This document shows positions 1 through 6,601 of a stretch of DNA of 9,557 bases, in pieces. Origin of the DNA: an uncultured Pleurocapsa sp. (GTDB lineage Bacteria; Cyanobacteriota; Cyanobacteriia; Cyanobacteriales; Xenococcaceae). Position numbers and translations under genes: made by a program. The notes below the pieces were generated by a model that worked only from the letters and a program-made list of their open reading frames with translations, was not told where the DNA came from and made no database searches. The first letter of the stretch is position 1, and each line of letters opens with the position of its first letter. The stretch is from NCBI GenBank assembly GCA_937884735.1, contig CAKZYI010000101.1, forward strand, positions 1-9,557. The letters run 5' to 3'.

Positions 1-1467
1 AGTATTAGACTTAACCGTATGAATTGGAATATGGCGATCTTTAGCAATATTCCGCAATTTAGAATGATGCTTAATTTGCGATCGCAATGCTACTACCGCA
101 TCAGCTTCATCTAAATTTTTAGTAAGCATAATTGGTAAATCCAACACTTCAATCACCTGATCCAACTGCGATCGACCAATACCATAGGCATAAATATAAA
201 CAGGCCAATCTTCTCCATTTGGGCCAGGAGTACGGATTTTTTTGCTATTGGGTTCTTTAGTTTGCCACGATCTCTCAATCATGCTATCGAAATCGGCAAC
301 ACTATTCCTAGATCTACTTGATTTTCCCCCATTAATAGATACGGGGGTCATCTTTCCCGACGCTCTCAAACCTTGGGGATGCAAAGGAGTAACGGTATTA
401 TTGTTCCTCGAAGGGAGGGGTTTAAACGGTGAAGAAGATTCTTCATGGATGATCGTTACTTCCCCGCTGTCATCCACCGTCCGAACCTGGGCTGGTGGTT
501 CAATACCCCGCAATAGGGTATCAATGGTAGCCGAAACATCATCGTGAACCACCCAACGTTGCCGTTCTAGCATCTCAACAGCGATCGCAAAGGTAGGAGG
601 TGCTTTCCGCTCTAGTACGGTCTTTTGTGTCCTTCTACGGCGGGCTTCATCGTCTCCCAATGTAACGCTTTGGATGCCCCCAACCAGATCCGATAAAGTC
701 GGATTTTTGATTAGGTTCTCTACTGTATTACCGTGAGCCGTTCCCACAAGCTGTACGCCTCGTTCGGCAATAGTTCTAGCTGCTAGTGCTTCTAATTCTG
801 TACCGATTTCATCAATAACAATCACCTCTGGGGTATGGTTTTCTACCGCTTCAATCATTACTTGGTGCTGTAACTCTGGACGAGCTACCTGCATCCGACG
901 AGCGCGACCAATAGCAGGGTGAGGAATATCTCCATCTCCTGCAACTTCATTAGAAGTATCGATAATCACTACTCGCTTTTTCATATCATCAGCTAGAACT
1001 CTGGCAATTTCCCGCAAAGCTGTAGTTTTGCCCACCCCAGGACGACCTAATAGCAAAATAGAATGTCCTGTTTCTATTAGGTCGCGGATCATCACGATCG
1101 TACCAAAAATTGCTCGACCAATACGACAGGTCAAACCGATAATATCTCCAGTACGGTTACGAATAGCACTGATGCGACGAAGAGTACGCTCAATTCCTGC
1201 ACGGTTATCTGTACTAAACATACCTACCCGTTCGATACAGTATTGAATCTCTTCTTTAGTTACGGGTTCTTCTCGAATATAGGTAACATCATCCCTAAAA
1301 CGAGCTTCTGGCGGTCTACCCAAATCTAAAACGACTTCGATTAGATTATCGCTACCGTCTTGAAGATGTTCGTCTAGGCCAGAGCGAATTGAGTTGGGGA
1401 AAATTGTAAGTAATTTATCTAAATTATCGGTGACTTGCATCCGATGAGAAGGTATTTCTGACTGCAT
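1..1467 (-). CDS. ycf45: Ycf45-type P-loop ATPase with C-terminal nucleic-acid-binding region, 3' end off window
   Basis: The 489 codons in the window are open throughout and the gene continues past the left edge. The ATPase core is clear: Walker A GRPGVGKT at residues 141-148 (Lys147, Thr148) and Walker B VIVIDEIG with Asp219 and Glu220. This core resembles SpoIIIAA-type and plastid Ycf45 ATPases. A Ser/Pro/Asn-rich linker follows (about 330-415), then a conserved block starting VYIYAYG at 423-429 and continuing through ALRSQIKHHSKLR to HIPIHTVKSNT at the edge. In cyanobacterial homologues this block leads into an R3H single-stranded nucleic-acid-binding domain, which here would lie outside the window. 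The biochemical role of the family is poorly defined; plant homologues are linked to plastid development. The ATG at 1467 has no Shine-Dalgarno; Met10 (1440) is an alternative start. The gene lies 58 bp after ldpA on the same strand and may be co-transcribed. Confidence 0.9.
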   Translation of the reverse strand, partial: MQSEIPSHRMQVTDNLDKLLTIFPNSIRSGLDEHLQDGSDNLIEVVLDLGRPPEARFRDDVTYIREEPVTKEEIQYCIERVGMFSTDNRAGIERTLRRISAIRNRTGDIIGLTCRIGRAIFGTIVMIRDLIETGHSILLLGRPGVGKTTALREIARVLADDMKKRVVIIDTSNEVAGDGDIPHPAIGRARRMQVARPELQHQVMIEAVENHTPEVIVIDEIGTELEALAARTIAERGVQLVGTAHGNTVENLIKNPTLSDLVGGIQSVTLGDDEARRRRTQKTVLERKAPPTFAIAVEMLERQRWVVHDDVSATIDTLLRGIEPPAQVRTVDDSGEVTIIHEESSSPFKPLPSRNNNTVTPLHPQGLRASGKMTPVSINGGKSSRSRNSVADFDSMIERSWQTKEPNSKKIRTPGPNGEDWPVYIYAYGIGRSQLDQVIEVLDLPIMLTKNLDEADAVVALRSQIKHHSKLRNIAKDRHIPIHTVKSNT

Positions 1468-1525
1468 TTAAAGAAGTTGACTGTAATATATATTTTCAAT
1501 TTGGAGAAGCTATGGATAATTAGAA

Positions 1526-2689
1526 TTAAACATCTCTCTTAATCTGGTTCACTAGCTGACTAGCTATACTTACGGCTTGCTGTAGTAAGGCTTGGTCTTG
1601 CTCTAGCTTCAATTTAAGCTCATTCATGGACTGACTTTTAAATAAATTAGATTTAATATTTTGCAGTTCAGTTGTTTCTAACTGGTCTAAAGTAGACAAT
1701 AAGATTGTACGGGCATAACTGCCATAGGCTACTCCCGCAACAGATTTAACTCGATCGTCTTGGTTAAATCGTCGCAGCATTTGCGATCGCTTTAACTTTT
1801 CGACTGTATAGTCGTTTGTTCCTCCTGCTAGTTGAATATATCCAGGCAAATCAGCCTGTAAAACCTTGTGGGCAAAGGAAATAGTAGCATGGGTAGTGCC
1901 TTTGCCTATATCGCCACTCATCGAGCGTCCATCGGTCTGCCATATTAGAGGGCAGGGTAGAGGACTTATTAATTCATAAAGCGATCGCAAATAATTTACA
2001 ACATTCTGTCCGTCGGTGCAGCTAATAGCTAACAACTTTAGTTTGTGGACAACAGGATAAAGCTCTTGCCATACCCGCCTAAACTCTTCGTAATGACCCG
2101 TGTGGGTATGAATCTCCACGGCATCTATATCCATTGACTCAATCAATGATGCGATCGCTTTAGGACTTGATATATGAGAACGAGTCACGATCAATTCTTG
2201 AGGACAAATGGGCAAACAGCGACCACAGCCATAACAAAGATCGGTTATGACTCCAACCGAATTTGCCTCAATCGCATTTGCAGGACATACCTGTACGCAA
2301 GGCTGAGGACAATCTGTCGGGCATTGAGCTACATCAAATTCTGCTTTACGAAAATGAGGATCTTCCCCATCATTGATGCTCACCATCAACCAAGGAGAAT
2401 TAATTTGCTTTTCTTCTAAGCTAGGGGTTGAAAAAAGTGTCGGACAATCATAATTCTTGCGAGTGACTAGTAACTCTTGTTGGTTTGCTAATTTTTGTGC
2501 AACTCTAATTCCTTCTCGCGCAGCAGCAATTACAGCAGGATCGGCAGCAACGTCAATACAGTCAGCACCAGCCAAACTATATGCCAATGCCAAACTACGA
2601 ACTGCGGGAAGGTGTTGGTAGCTAGCCCCACAAATGAGTTTAAACCAGCTACCCTCTATTAACGAACGTAAGGGGTAAGATTGAATCAC
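1526..2689 (-). CDS. ldpA: LdpA, iron-sulfur protein modulating circadian period with light/redox
   Basis: This 387-residue protein matches cyanobacterial LdpA (light-dependent period). In Synechococcus elongatus LdpA carries Fe-S clusters, is needed for the clock period to respond to light intensity, and associates with clock proteins. The N-terminus shows the family signature WFKLICGASYQHLPAVRSL (residues 15-33) and AGADCIDVAADPAVIAAA (40-57). A two-cluster ferredoxin-like segment follows: Cys123, 127, 131 and 135 before Pro, then Cys152, 155, 158 and 162 before Pro. The second group has ordinary CX2CX2CX3CP spacing; the first is CX3CX3CX3CP. The C-terminal half is the LdpA-specific domain, ending in a helical stretch (about 355-385). 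The start is GTG at 2687-2689: the nearby ATG at 2695-2697 is followed directly by a stop, the next in-frame Met is residue 102, and the homologous region begins within the first 15 residues. It is probably cytoplasmic. No strong promoter was recognised. Confidence 0.9.
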   Translation of the reverse strand: MIQSYPLRSLIEGSWFKLICGASYQHLPAVRSLALAYSLAGADCIDVAADPAVIAAAREGIRVAQKLANQQELLVTRKNYDCPTLFSTPSLEEKQINSPWLMVSINDGEDPHFRKAEFDVAQCPTDCPQPCVQVCPANAIEANSVGVITDLCYGCGRCLPICPQELIVTRSHISSPKAIASLIESMDIDAVEIHTHTGHYEEFRRVWQELYPVVHKLKLLAISCTDGQNVVNYLRSLYELISPLPCPLIWQTDGRSMSGDIGKGTTHATISFAHKVLQADLPGYIQLAGGTNDYTVEKLKRSQMLRRFNQDDRVKSVAGVAYGSYARTILLSTLDQLETTELQNIKSNLFKSQSMNELKLKLEQDQALLQQAVSIASQLVNQIKRDV

Positions 2690-2734
2690 CCTTACATCGT
2701 AATAGTTTGTCTGCTATTAGTGTTAGGTTTTTTG

Positions 2735-2760
2735 AAAAGCTGTGTCAGCTATCAGCTTTT
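2735..2760 (-). terminator. Weak candidate hairpin terminator for the helicase transcript
   Basis: Perfect 8-bp stem AAAAGCTG/CAGCTTTT around a 10-nt loop, downstream of the helicase in its own direction and before ldpA. The U-rich part is inside the stem, and the sequence beyond it on the minus strand is A-rich, so this is a poor match to an intrinsic terminator. It may simply be part of the local TCAGCTW repeats. Confidence 0.25.
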
Positions 2761-2887
2761 AGTTAACAGGTAATACATGGCTGTAGATCATTTTAGTATT
2801 ATTAATAATTGAAACATACTTAGCTACAAAAAAGCAACCTCAACCACGCTGTTGAAACCAGTAGTTATTAATCCAACTATTCGAGAA

Positions 2888-2908
2888 AGTAATAAGTAAT
2901 GAGTACAA
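2888..2908. repeat. Three AGTAATR-like heptamers in tandem
   Basis: Three consecutive 7-bp units, AGTAATA, AGTAATG and AGTACAA. The third is degenerate. This is the period typical of cyanobacterial short tandemly repeated repetitive (STRR) sequences. No function is evident. Confidence 0.45.
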
Positions 2909-2923
2909 ATTATCTCCTGCTGT

Positions 2924-3069
2924 TCGTCTTCCGCGTAGCGTTGTGGTTATAGTTTATAGGTACGACAGGCAAAGCCTGTCAAGCGCGTAGACAGCGCATA
3001 TGCGCTATTGTCTGCAAAGCAGACTAGAGAAGCTTTGCTTCTCGTCTTCGGCGAAGCCGTGTGGTTATA
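2924..3069. repeat. Mini-hairpin cluster with GC-NNN-GC cores, flanked by two related cassettes
   Basis: A 28-bp unit at 2924-2951 recurs at 3042-3069 with 24 of 28 positions identical. Between and within the copies are small perfect hairpins: CGC-GTA-GCG (2932-2940), GACAGGC-AAA-GCCTGTC (2964-2980), GTCTGC-AAA-GCAGAC (3010-3024), GAGAAGC-TTT-GCTTCTC (3027-3043) and CGGC-GAA-GCCG (3049-3059). A 14-bp perfect palindrome, AGCGCATATGCGCT, lies at 2993-3006. Each hairpin has a 7-nt core of the form GCNNNGC while the outer stems differ. The cores GCGAAGC and GCGTAGC fit the d(GCGNAGC) class of unusually stable DNA mini-hairpins. It may act as a transcript-end structure, a nucleoid-protein site or a dispersed repeat family; the sequence alone does not decide. 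Confidence 0.75.
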
Positions 3070-3097
3070 GGTTATAGGTTATAGGTTATAGGTTATA
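3063..3097. repeat. GGTTATA tandem array, five perfect copies, overlapping helicase stop codon
   Basis: Five exact 7-bp units occupy 3063-3097 (TATAACC on the minus strand). The fifth unit contains the helicase stop codon (3093-3095) and the first two positions (3096-3097) of the last sense codon. Two further units, one degenerate (GTTTATA), lie at 2945-2958 after the other copy of the flanking cassette. The 7-bp period matches cyanobacterial STRR elements, which can change copy number between strains. Confidence 0.9.
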
Positions 3098-4568
3098 AGT
3101 CCCACTCTTCGGACTTTTCTGCTGCTTTAAATTGTTGTTTCTTTTTGGTCTTAGGTTTAGAAGGAGGAACGATTTCTAACTGTCTGTAGCTAGATGATTC
3201 TTGTTCCCCACGACGGCGTTCGGAAGTCCTTTCTTCGCTCGTATTTTCCGTTACAACTTCGTACAAAATAGCTTGCTTGTTGGTAGTATTTCCTTTGCGT
3301 AATACTCTCCCCAATCTTTGGATATATTCCCTAGTCGAACCCGTTCCCGATAAAATAATGGCAATACGAGCATCAGGAACATCTACCCCTTCATTGAGAA
3401 CGTGAGATGCCACCAAAGTTTTGTATTCTCCTGCTTTGAAGCTAGTTAAAATATTGTGTCTTTCTTTGACTGCGGTTTGATAGGTAATTGCAGGAATAAG
3501 AAACTGTTGAGAAATACGATAGACGGTAGCGTTATCGTTAGTAAATATCAGAACGCGCTCTTCGTTATGTTGATTAATTAGATCGATTAAAACTCGAAGT
3601 TTGGCATCTGTACCCTGAGAAATTTCTTTAGCCTGTCGGTGAGCCAACATTGCCTTTCTTCCTTGAGGAGATCTGGCACTAGCTCGAACAAACAGTTGCC
3701 ACCCTTGCAGACTTCCTAAGGATACATTAGAGTTACGCAAGAACTGATTGCGAGTTGCGATCGCATCGTTATATTTTTTTTGCTCATCATTAGAAAGTTT
3801 GACCCTCATTTGCACTATTTTGTGATCAGCTAGGGCAGCCCCAGATAATTCTTCTGGAGTTTTGCGATAAACAATCTTGCCAATGAGAGTGTCTAAATGA
3901 CGGTGGGTGCCATCGCTGCGTTCGGGAGTTGCGGTTAAGCCCAAACGGTAGGGAGCGATCGCATATTCAGCAATCACTTTAAAAAAGTCTGTGGGTAGAT
4001 GATGACACTCATCAAATATTTGTAGTGCATAGCGGTTTCCCAAGGTTTCGGCATGAATCGCTGCGCTGTTGTAGGTAGCAATCAAAATTGGAGTGCGATC
4101 GCGCGAGCCACCCCCTAATAAACCTACCTCCGCATTGGGAAAAGCTTGTTCTATTTGAGCGTACCACTGATGCATCAAATCTAAAGTAGGCACAACAATC
4201 AAAGTCGTGCGGGGGGTAGCTTCCATTGCCAACTGAGCCAGATAAGTTTTTCCTGCTGCGGTGGGTAAGACAACTACACCTTTCCTCTTGGCTTGTTTCC
4301 AAGCTTGTAAAGCTTCTGCTTGATGGGGATAGGGTTCAAATTGCGATACTGCTTTTAAATCCAGATTATAAAATTCTTTTGCCTCATCAACAATTTGTTT
4401 ATCGTCTGCTTTTAAGGCTTCTACTAGAGGACGATAATAAATTGCAGGAATGCGAAATTTTTCCACGCGATCGTCCCAAGTGGCATAGTCTAGCCATGCT
4501 TTCCCCCTTGGAGGAGGATGCAAAATTAGAGTTCCTCGGTCAAATTTTAGCTTGGGCGATCGTGGCAT
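3093..4568 (-). CDS. XPB/Rad25-like superfamily 2 DNA helicase
   Basis: This 491-residue protein has the SF2 helicase motifs in order: upstream aromatic/Gln motif YPHQ (80-83), motif I LPTAAGKT (101-108, Lys107), Ia VVPTLDLMHQW (125-135), motif II DECHH (186-190), motif III LTATP (211-215), a C-terminal RecA-like domain with LIFTNDN (340-346), motif V VLNEGVDVPDA (390-400) and motif VI QRLGRVLR (418-425). The N-terminal segment before motif I and the overall order suit the XPB/ERCC3-like family, whose eukaryotic members open DNA in repair and transcription. RSD at 217-219, following TATPE, may replace the XPB RED motif. The last 50 residues are charged and low-complexity, with RRR (451-453) and KPKTKKK (471-477), probably a disordered nucleic-acid-binding tail. 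The ATG at 4568 has no visible Shine-Dalgarno. A repair role is inferred; a general DNA or RNA remodelling role is possible. No Bax1-type nuclease gene, a frequent partner of prokaryotic XPB, is next to it here. Confidence 0.85.
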   Translation of the reverse strand: MPRSPKLKFDRGTLILHPPPRGKAWLDYATWDDRVEKFRIPAIYYRPLVEALKADDKQIVDEAKEFYNLDLKAVSQFEPYPHQAEALQAWKQAKRKGVVVLPTAAGKTYLAQLAMEATPRTTLIVVPTLDLMHQWYAQIEQAFPNAEVGLLGGGSRDRTPILIATYNSAAIHAETLGNRYALQIFDECHHLPTDFFKVIAEYAIAPYRLGLTATPERSDGTHRHLDTLIGKIVYRKTPEELSGAALADHKIVQMRVKLSNDEQKKYNDAIATRNQFLRNSNVSLGSLQGWQLFVRASARSPQGRKAMLAHRQAKEISQGTDAKLRVLIDLINQHNEERVLIFTNDNATVYRISQQFLIPAITYQTAVKERHNILTSFKAGEYKTLVASHVLNEGVDVPDARIAIILSGTGSTREYIQRLGRVLRKGNTTNKQAILYEVVTENTSEERTSERRRGEQESSSYRQLEIVPPSKPKTKKKQQFKAAEKSEEWDL

Positions 4569-4922
4569 AATAACAACAAAAAGATTCTGTAATCAAAATA
4601 TTAATAGTGGATACTAATAAAAATATGCCTATAATTGTTGATTATTCCAATATATTTTAAATGAATACAGTAAGGATTGAGTTCTAGCTTCAAGTTCTAA
4701 TTATCTTCCTTTTTTGCATCTATTTAATAACAACTAATCTATAATTTACATTGGCAAAACATTTTTTTATCTTCTTTGAAGACTTTTTTAACAAATTATT
4801 TTTTATTTTATATATTAAATTATTTTGACCAAGAAAAAATAATTATTCTGCAATATAAGAAGAATAAATAATATTCATTAGTCAAGGTTAGAGAGAATTT
4901 TACTTTAATATGCAATGGTATT

Positions 4923-4947
4923 TACTAATTATTGTTAATAATTAGTA
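4923..4947. repeat. Perfect inverted repeat, 11-bp arms, 3-nt loop
   Basis: TACTAATTATT at 4923-4933 pairs perfectly with AATAATTAGTA at 4937-4947 around GTT. The stem is almost all A-T. It lies about 107 bp before galE and could be a regulator site or a weak transcript hairpin; no trailing U-tract supports termination. Confidence 0.5.
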
Positions 4948-5008
4948 GGAGAAAATGAGCGCAACAATTTATATATATAATATTTAATATTTAGATTGTA
5001 TATTTGCT

Positions 5009-5014
5009 TATAAT
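5009..5014 (+). promoter_or_regulatory. Candidate -10 box for galE
   Basis: A perfect TATAAT 39 bp before the galE ATG would place transcription start near 5021. The -35 region 16-18 bp upstream is only A/T-rich, so this would be a -10-dependent promoter, a type common in cyanobacteria. In such A+T-rich DNA a chance match is quite possible. Confidence 0.4.
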
Positions 5015-5053
5015 TGACTATGAACTAAGGGGACTGTTTAATTACTAATCACT

Positions 5054-6049
5054 ATGACAAAAGTTTTAATTACTGGTGGTGCGGGCTATATCGGATCTCA
5101 CACAGTCAAAAAATTGGGAGAGGCTGGTTATGAAATTGTTATTTATGACAACCTATCTACAGGTTCAGCAAATGCAATATTATATGGCGAATTAGTTCAA
5201 GGAAATCTTCACAATATTGAACGTCTATCTCAAGTTTTTGCCAATCATAAATTTGATGCAGTACTACATTTTGCAGCTAGCATCTCTGTTCCCGAATCTT
5301 TAGCCAAACCTCTGGATTACTACTACAACAACACTTGTAATGTGGTTAACTTATTGCGTTGTTGCCAAATGTACAACATCAACAAACTAGTTTTTTCTAG
5401 TACCGCAGCCGTCTATGGTGAAATTAAAGATTGCCCCGTAAAGGAAACATCTACTACTTTTCCGATTAATCCCTATGGACAATCTAAATTAATGAGCGAA
5501 AATATCATCCGTGACTATGCTCAAGCTTCAGAACTAAAGTACATAATACTGCGTTATTTCAATGTTGCAGGAGCAGATAGTTCGGGTAATATTGGTCAAA
5601 TGGGTAAAGAAGCGACGCATTTAATTAGAGTAGGTTGTGATGCAGCTTTGGGTATTCGCTCTTCAGCAAGCATTTTTGGTACAGATTATCCCACCACAGA
5701 CGGTACGGGAGTTAGAGATTATATTCATGTAGAAGATTTAGCTGCTGCTCATGTTGATGCCCTAGCCTATTTGGAACAGGATTCATCAGCTAGTCAAATT
5801 CTAAATTGTGGTTACGGTAAAGGCTATAGCGTTAGAGAAGTGCTATCAAAAATAAAAGAAATTTCTGGCGTAGATTTCACTATCAATGAAACTTCTCGTA
5901 GAAAAGGAGATCCAGCTTGTGTGGTAGCGTCAGGAGATAAAATTAGAGAAATTATAGGTTGGCAACCTCAACACAATTCTTTGGATGAAATTGTTAGCTC
6001 TGCTTTAGCTTGGGAAAAGAAAAAACTTAGATCTTTGAATTTAGTTTGA
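5054..6049 (+). CDS. galE: UDP-glucose 4-epimerase
   Basis: This 331-residue protein is a short-chain dehydrogenase-fold epimerase that interconverts UDP-glucose and UDP-galactose using bound NAD, supplying UDP-galactose for surface polysaccharide and lipid sugars. The N-terminal Rossmann motif is GGAGYIG (8-14), and Asp32 in YDNLSTG is placed to bind the adenosine ribose. The active site is visible: FSSTAAVYG (114-122), with Thr117 in the position of the E. coli catalytic Ser, and the Tyr141-XXX-Lys145 pair in YGQSK. Family signatures RYFNVAGA (167-174) and GTDYPTTDGTGVRDYIHVEDLA (209-230) are intact, and length is normal. The start is the first ATG after an in-frame stop at 5039-5041. No Shine-Dalgarno lies at normal spacing (AAGGGGA at 5027-5033 is too far). 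The gene appears monocistronic, with a terminator downstream. It has no HIP1 site, unlike the other long genes. Confidence 0.95.
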   Translation: MTKVLITGGAGYIGSHTVKKLGEAGYEIVIYDNLSTGSANAILYGELVQGNLHNIERLSQVFANHKFDAVLHFAASISVPESLAKPLDYYYNNTCNVVNLLRCCQMYNINKLVFSSTAAVYGEIKDCPVKETSTTFPINPYGQSKLMSENIIRDYAQASELKYIILRYFNVAGADSSGNIGQMGKEATHLIRVGCDAALGIRSSASIFGTDYPTTDGTGVRDYIHVEDLAAAHVDALAYLEQDSSASQILNCGYGKGYSVREVLSKIKEISGVDFTINETSRRKGDPACVVASGDKIREIIGWQPQHNSLDEIVSSALAWEKKKLRSLNLV

Positions 6050-6197
6050 ATTTAGCTCTATTTGTTTAAAGACAAACAAAAATAGATTATAAATATTGAT
6101 GCTAATTTTGACTCAAGTAAAGCCTAGAATACCTGTGGCAATTAGTTGACGACCACTATTTTTAAATAAAAAATCACAGCTACTCTTCTACTTAATA

Positions 6198-6245
6198 ACA
6201 AAAAGAAGGTAGAAACATGATTTAATACCTCTACCTTCTTTTTGT
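6198..6245. terminator. Bidirectional hairpin terminator between galE and DUF4278 gene
   Basis: Perfect 16-bp arms at 6198-6213 and 6230-6245 (ACAAAAAGAAGGTAGA and its complement) enclose a 16-nt loop. The outer part of each arm is a TTTTT run on the strand leaving the hairpin, so it can terminate transcription in both directions. It sits between two convergent genes, 149 bp after galE and 17 bp after the DUF4278 stop, exactly where a shared terminator is expected. Confidence 0.85.
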
Positions 6246-6261
6246 CATCCTATTTATGCAT

Positions 6262-6438
6262 TTAGTTTACGGGAACGCCACGGTAAACTAGGTTAGCGGA
6301 ATGTTTAATTACAGGAGCAGCTTTAAGATTGTGTACTCTCCAATTGCGTCCTCTAAATTTACCGCCAACTTTGCCTTCGTTTACAGCTACTTCTGCTGAA
6401 TTTTGCTCGTATCTAACACCGCGATAGTTAAGTTTCAT
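6262..6438 (-). CDS. DUF4278 domain-containing small protein
   Basis: A 58-codon gene read from ATG at 6438 to TAA at 6262-6264. The product starts MKLNYRGVRYEQ, continues with the Gly-rich block GKVGGKFRGRNWRVHNL (22-38) and ends LVYRGVPVN. This pattern (MKL.YRGV.Y at the start, GG.YRG..WR.HN in the middle, LVYRGV at the end) is that of DUF4278, a small family abundant in cyanobacteria with no assigned function. There is no signal peptide or membrane segment, and the product is basic and probably cytoplasmic. AGGGG at 6446-6450 and GAG next to it supply a Shine-Dalgarno about 7 nt before the start. It is a single-gene unit with its own promoter-like sequence (6546-6574) and shared terminator. 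In other genomes the family often appears as several stress- or light-responsive paralogues; that link is inference here. Confidence 0.88.
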   Translation of the reverse strand: MKLNYRGVRYEQNSAEVAVNEGKVGGKFRGRNWRVHNLKAAPVIKHSANLVYRGVPVN

Positions 6439-6485
6439 AGTCTCGCCCCTAAAATTTGTAATGAGTTTATGAGGCGCGTTCCTTC

Positions 6486-6522
6486 GGGACTATCCCTACT
6501 TCCGTTCTTCACTTCAGAAGAA
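6486..6522 (-). other. Hairpins in the DUF4278 mRNA leader
   Basis: Two small stems lie in the presumed 5' leader: GGGA-CTA-TCCC (6486-6496) and TTCTTC/GAAGAA (6505-6510/6517-6522, 6-nt loop). GTTCC-TTC-GGGAC (6478-6490) can form an alternative triloop stem with one G-T pair, mutually exclusive with the first. They may affect transcript stability or translation; no known riboswitch was recognised. Confidence 0.4.
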
Positions 6523-6545
6523 TGAACGATTTCTTTTCTGTATCT

Positions 6546-6574
6546 ATTGTTACACTTATTCCGAAAAAAGTCAA
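6546..6574 (-). promoter_or_regulatory. Candidate promoter for DUF4278 gene
   Basis: On the minus strand TTGACT (6569-6574, 5 of 6 matches to the -35 consensus) is followed after 17 bp by AACAAT (6546-6551, 3 of 6 to -10). The predicted leader is about 100 nt. The -35 and spacing are good and the -10 is weak. Confidence 0.4.
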
Positions 6575-6601
6575 CATGCTGGTCCTGCAAAAATTATAGT
6601 T

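Larger units (their letters stand above)
2690..3092. other. Spacer between helicase and ldpA, dense in short repeats and hairpins
   Basis: No coding region is supported here. From left to right it holds a perfect 8-bp stem at 2735-2742/2753-2760 (AAAAGCTG/CAGCTTTT, 10-nt loop), two TCAGCTW heptamers (2745-2758), three AGTAATR-like heptamers (2888-2908), a hairpin cluster (2924-3069) and a GGTTATA tandem array. Both flanking genes are on the minus strand, so the block lies downstream of the helicase and upstream of ldpA. It could hold helicase transcript ends and the ldpA promoter, but no convincing -35/-10 pair was seen. Confidence 0.6.
4569..5053. other. A+T-rich divergent spacer between helicase and galE
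   Basis: About 485 bp, very A+T-rich, without a supported gene. It should contain the promoters of both divergent genes. Recognisable items are the inverted repeat at 4923-4947, a 10-codon reading frame behind AGGAG (4947-4987) and TATAAT at 5009-5014. Between 4569 and 4920 I see only poly-A and poly-T tracts, with no clear -35/-10 pair for the helicase. Confidence 0.6.

Noticed and set aside
242..1246. Open frames on the plus strand at 242-547 and 1028-1246
   Set aside because: They are antisense to the Ycf45-type ATPase, whose motifs are clear on the minus strand; their products have no recognisable pattern.
2174..2419. Plus-strand open frame of 81 codons
   Set aside because: It is antisense to the Fe-S region of ldpA and arises from its Cys-rich codons.
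2690..3092. Remnant insertion sequence or MITE
   Set aside because: The inverted repeats are internal mini-hairpins. No matching terminal inverted repeats at outer ends, no target duplication and no transposase fragment were seen.
2924..3097. CRISPR array
   Set aside because: Repeats are either 7 bp without spacers or two 28-bp copies 90 bp apart; there is no regular repeat-spacer pattern and no cas gene.
4012..4570. Alternative frames at 4012-4302 (minus) and 4226-4570 (plus)
   Set aside because: Both overlap the helicase motifs in other frames and resemble no family.
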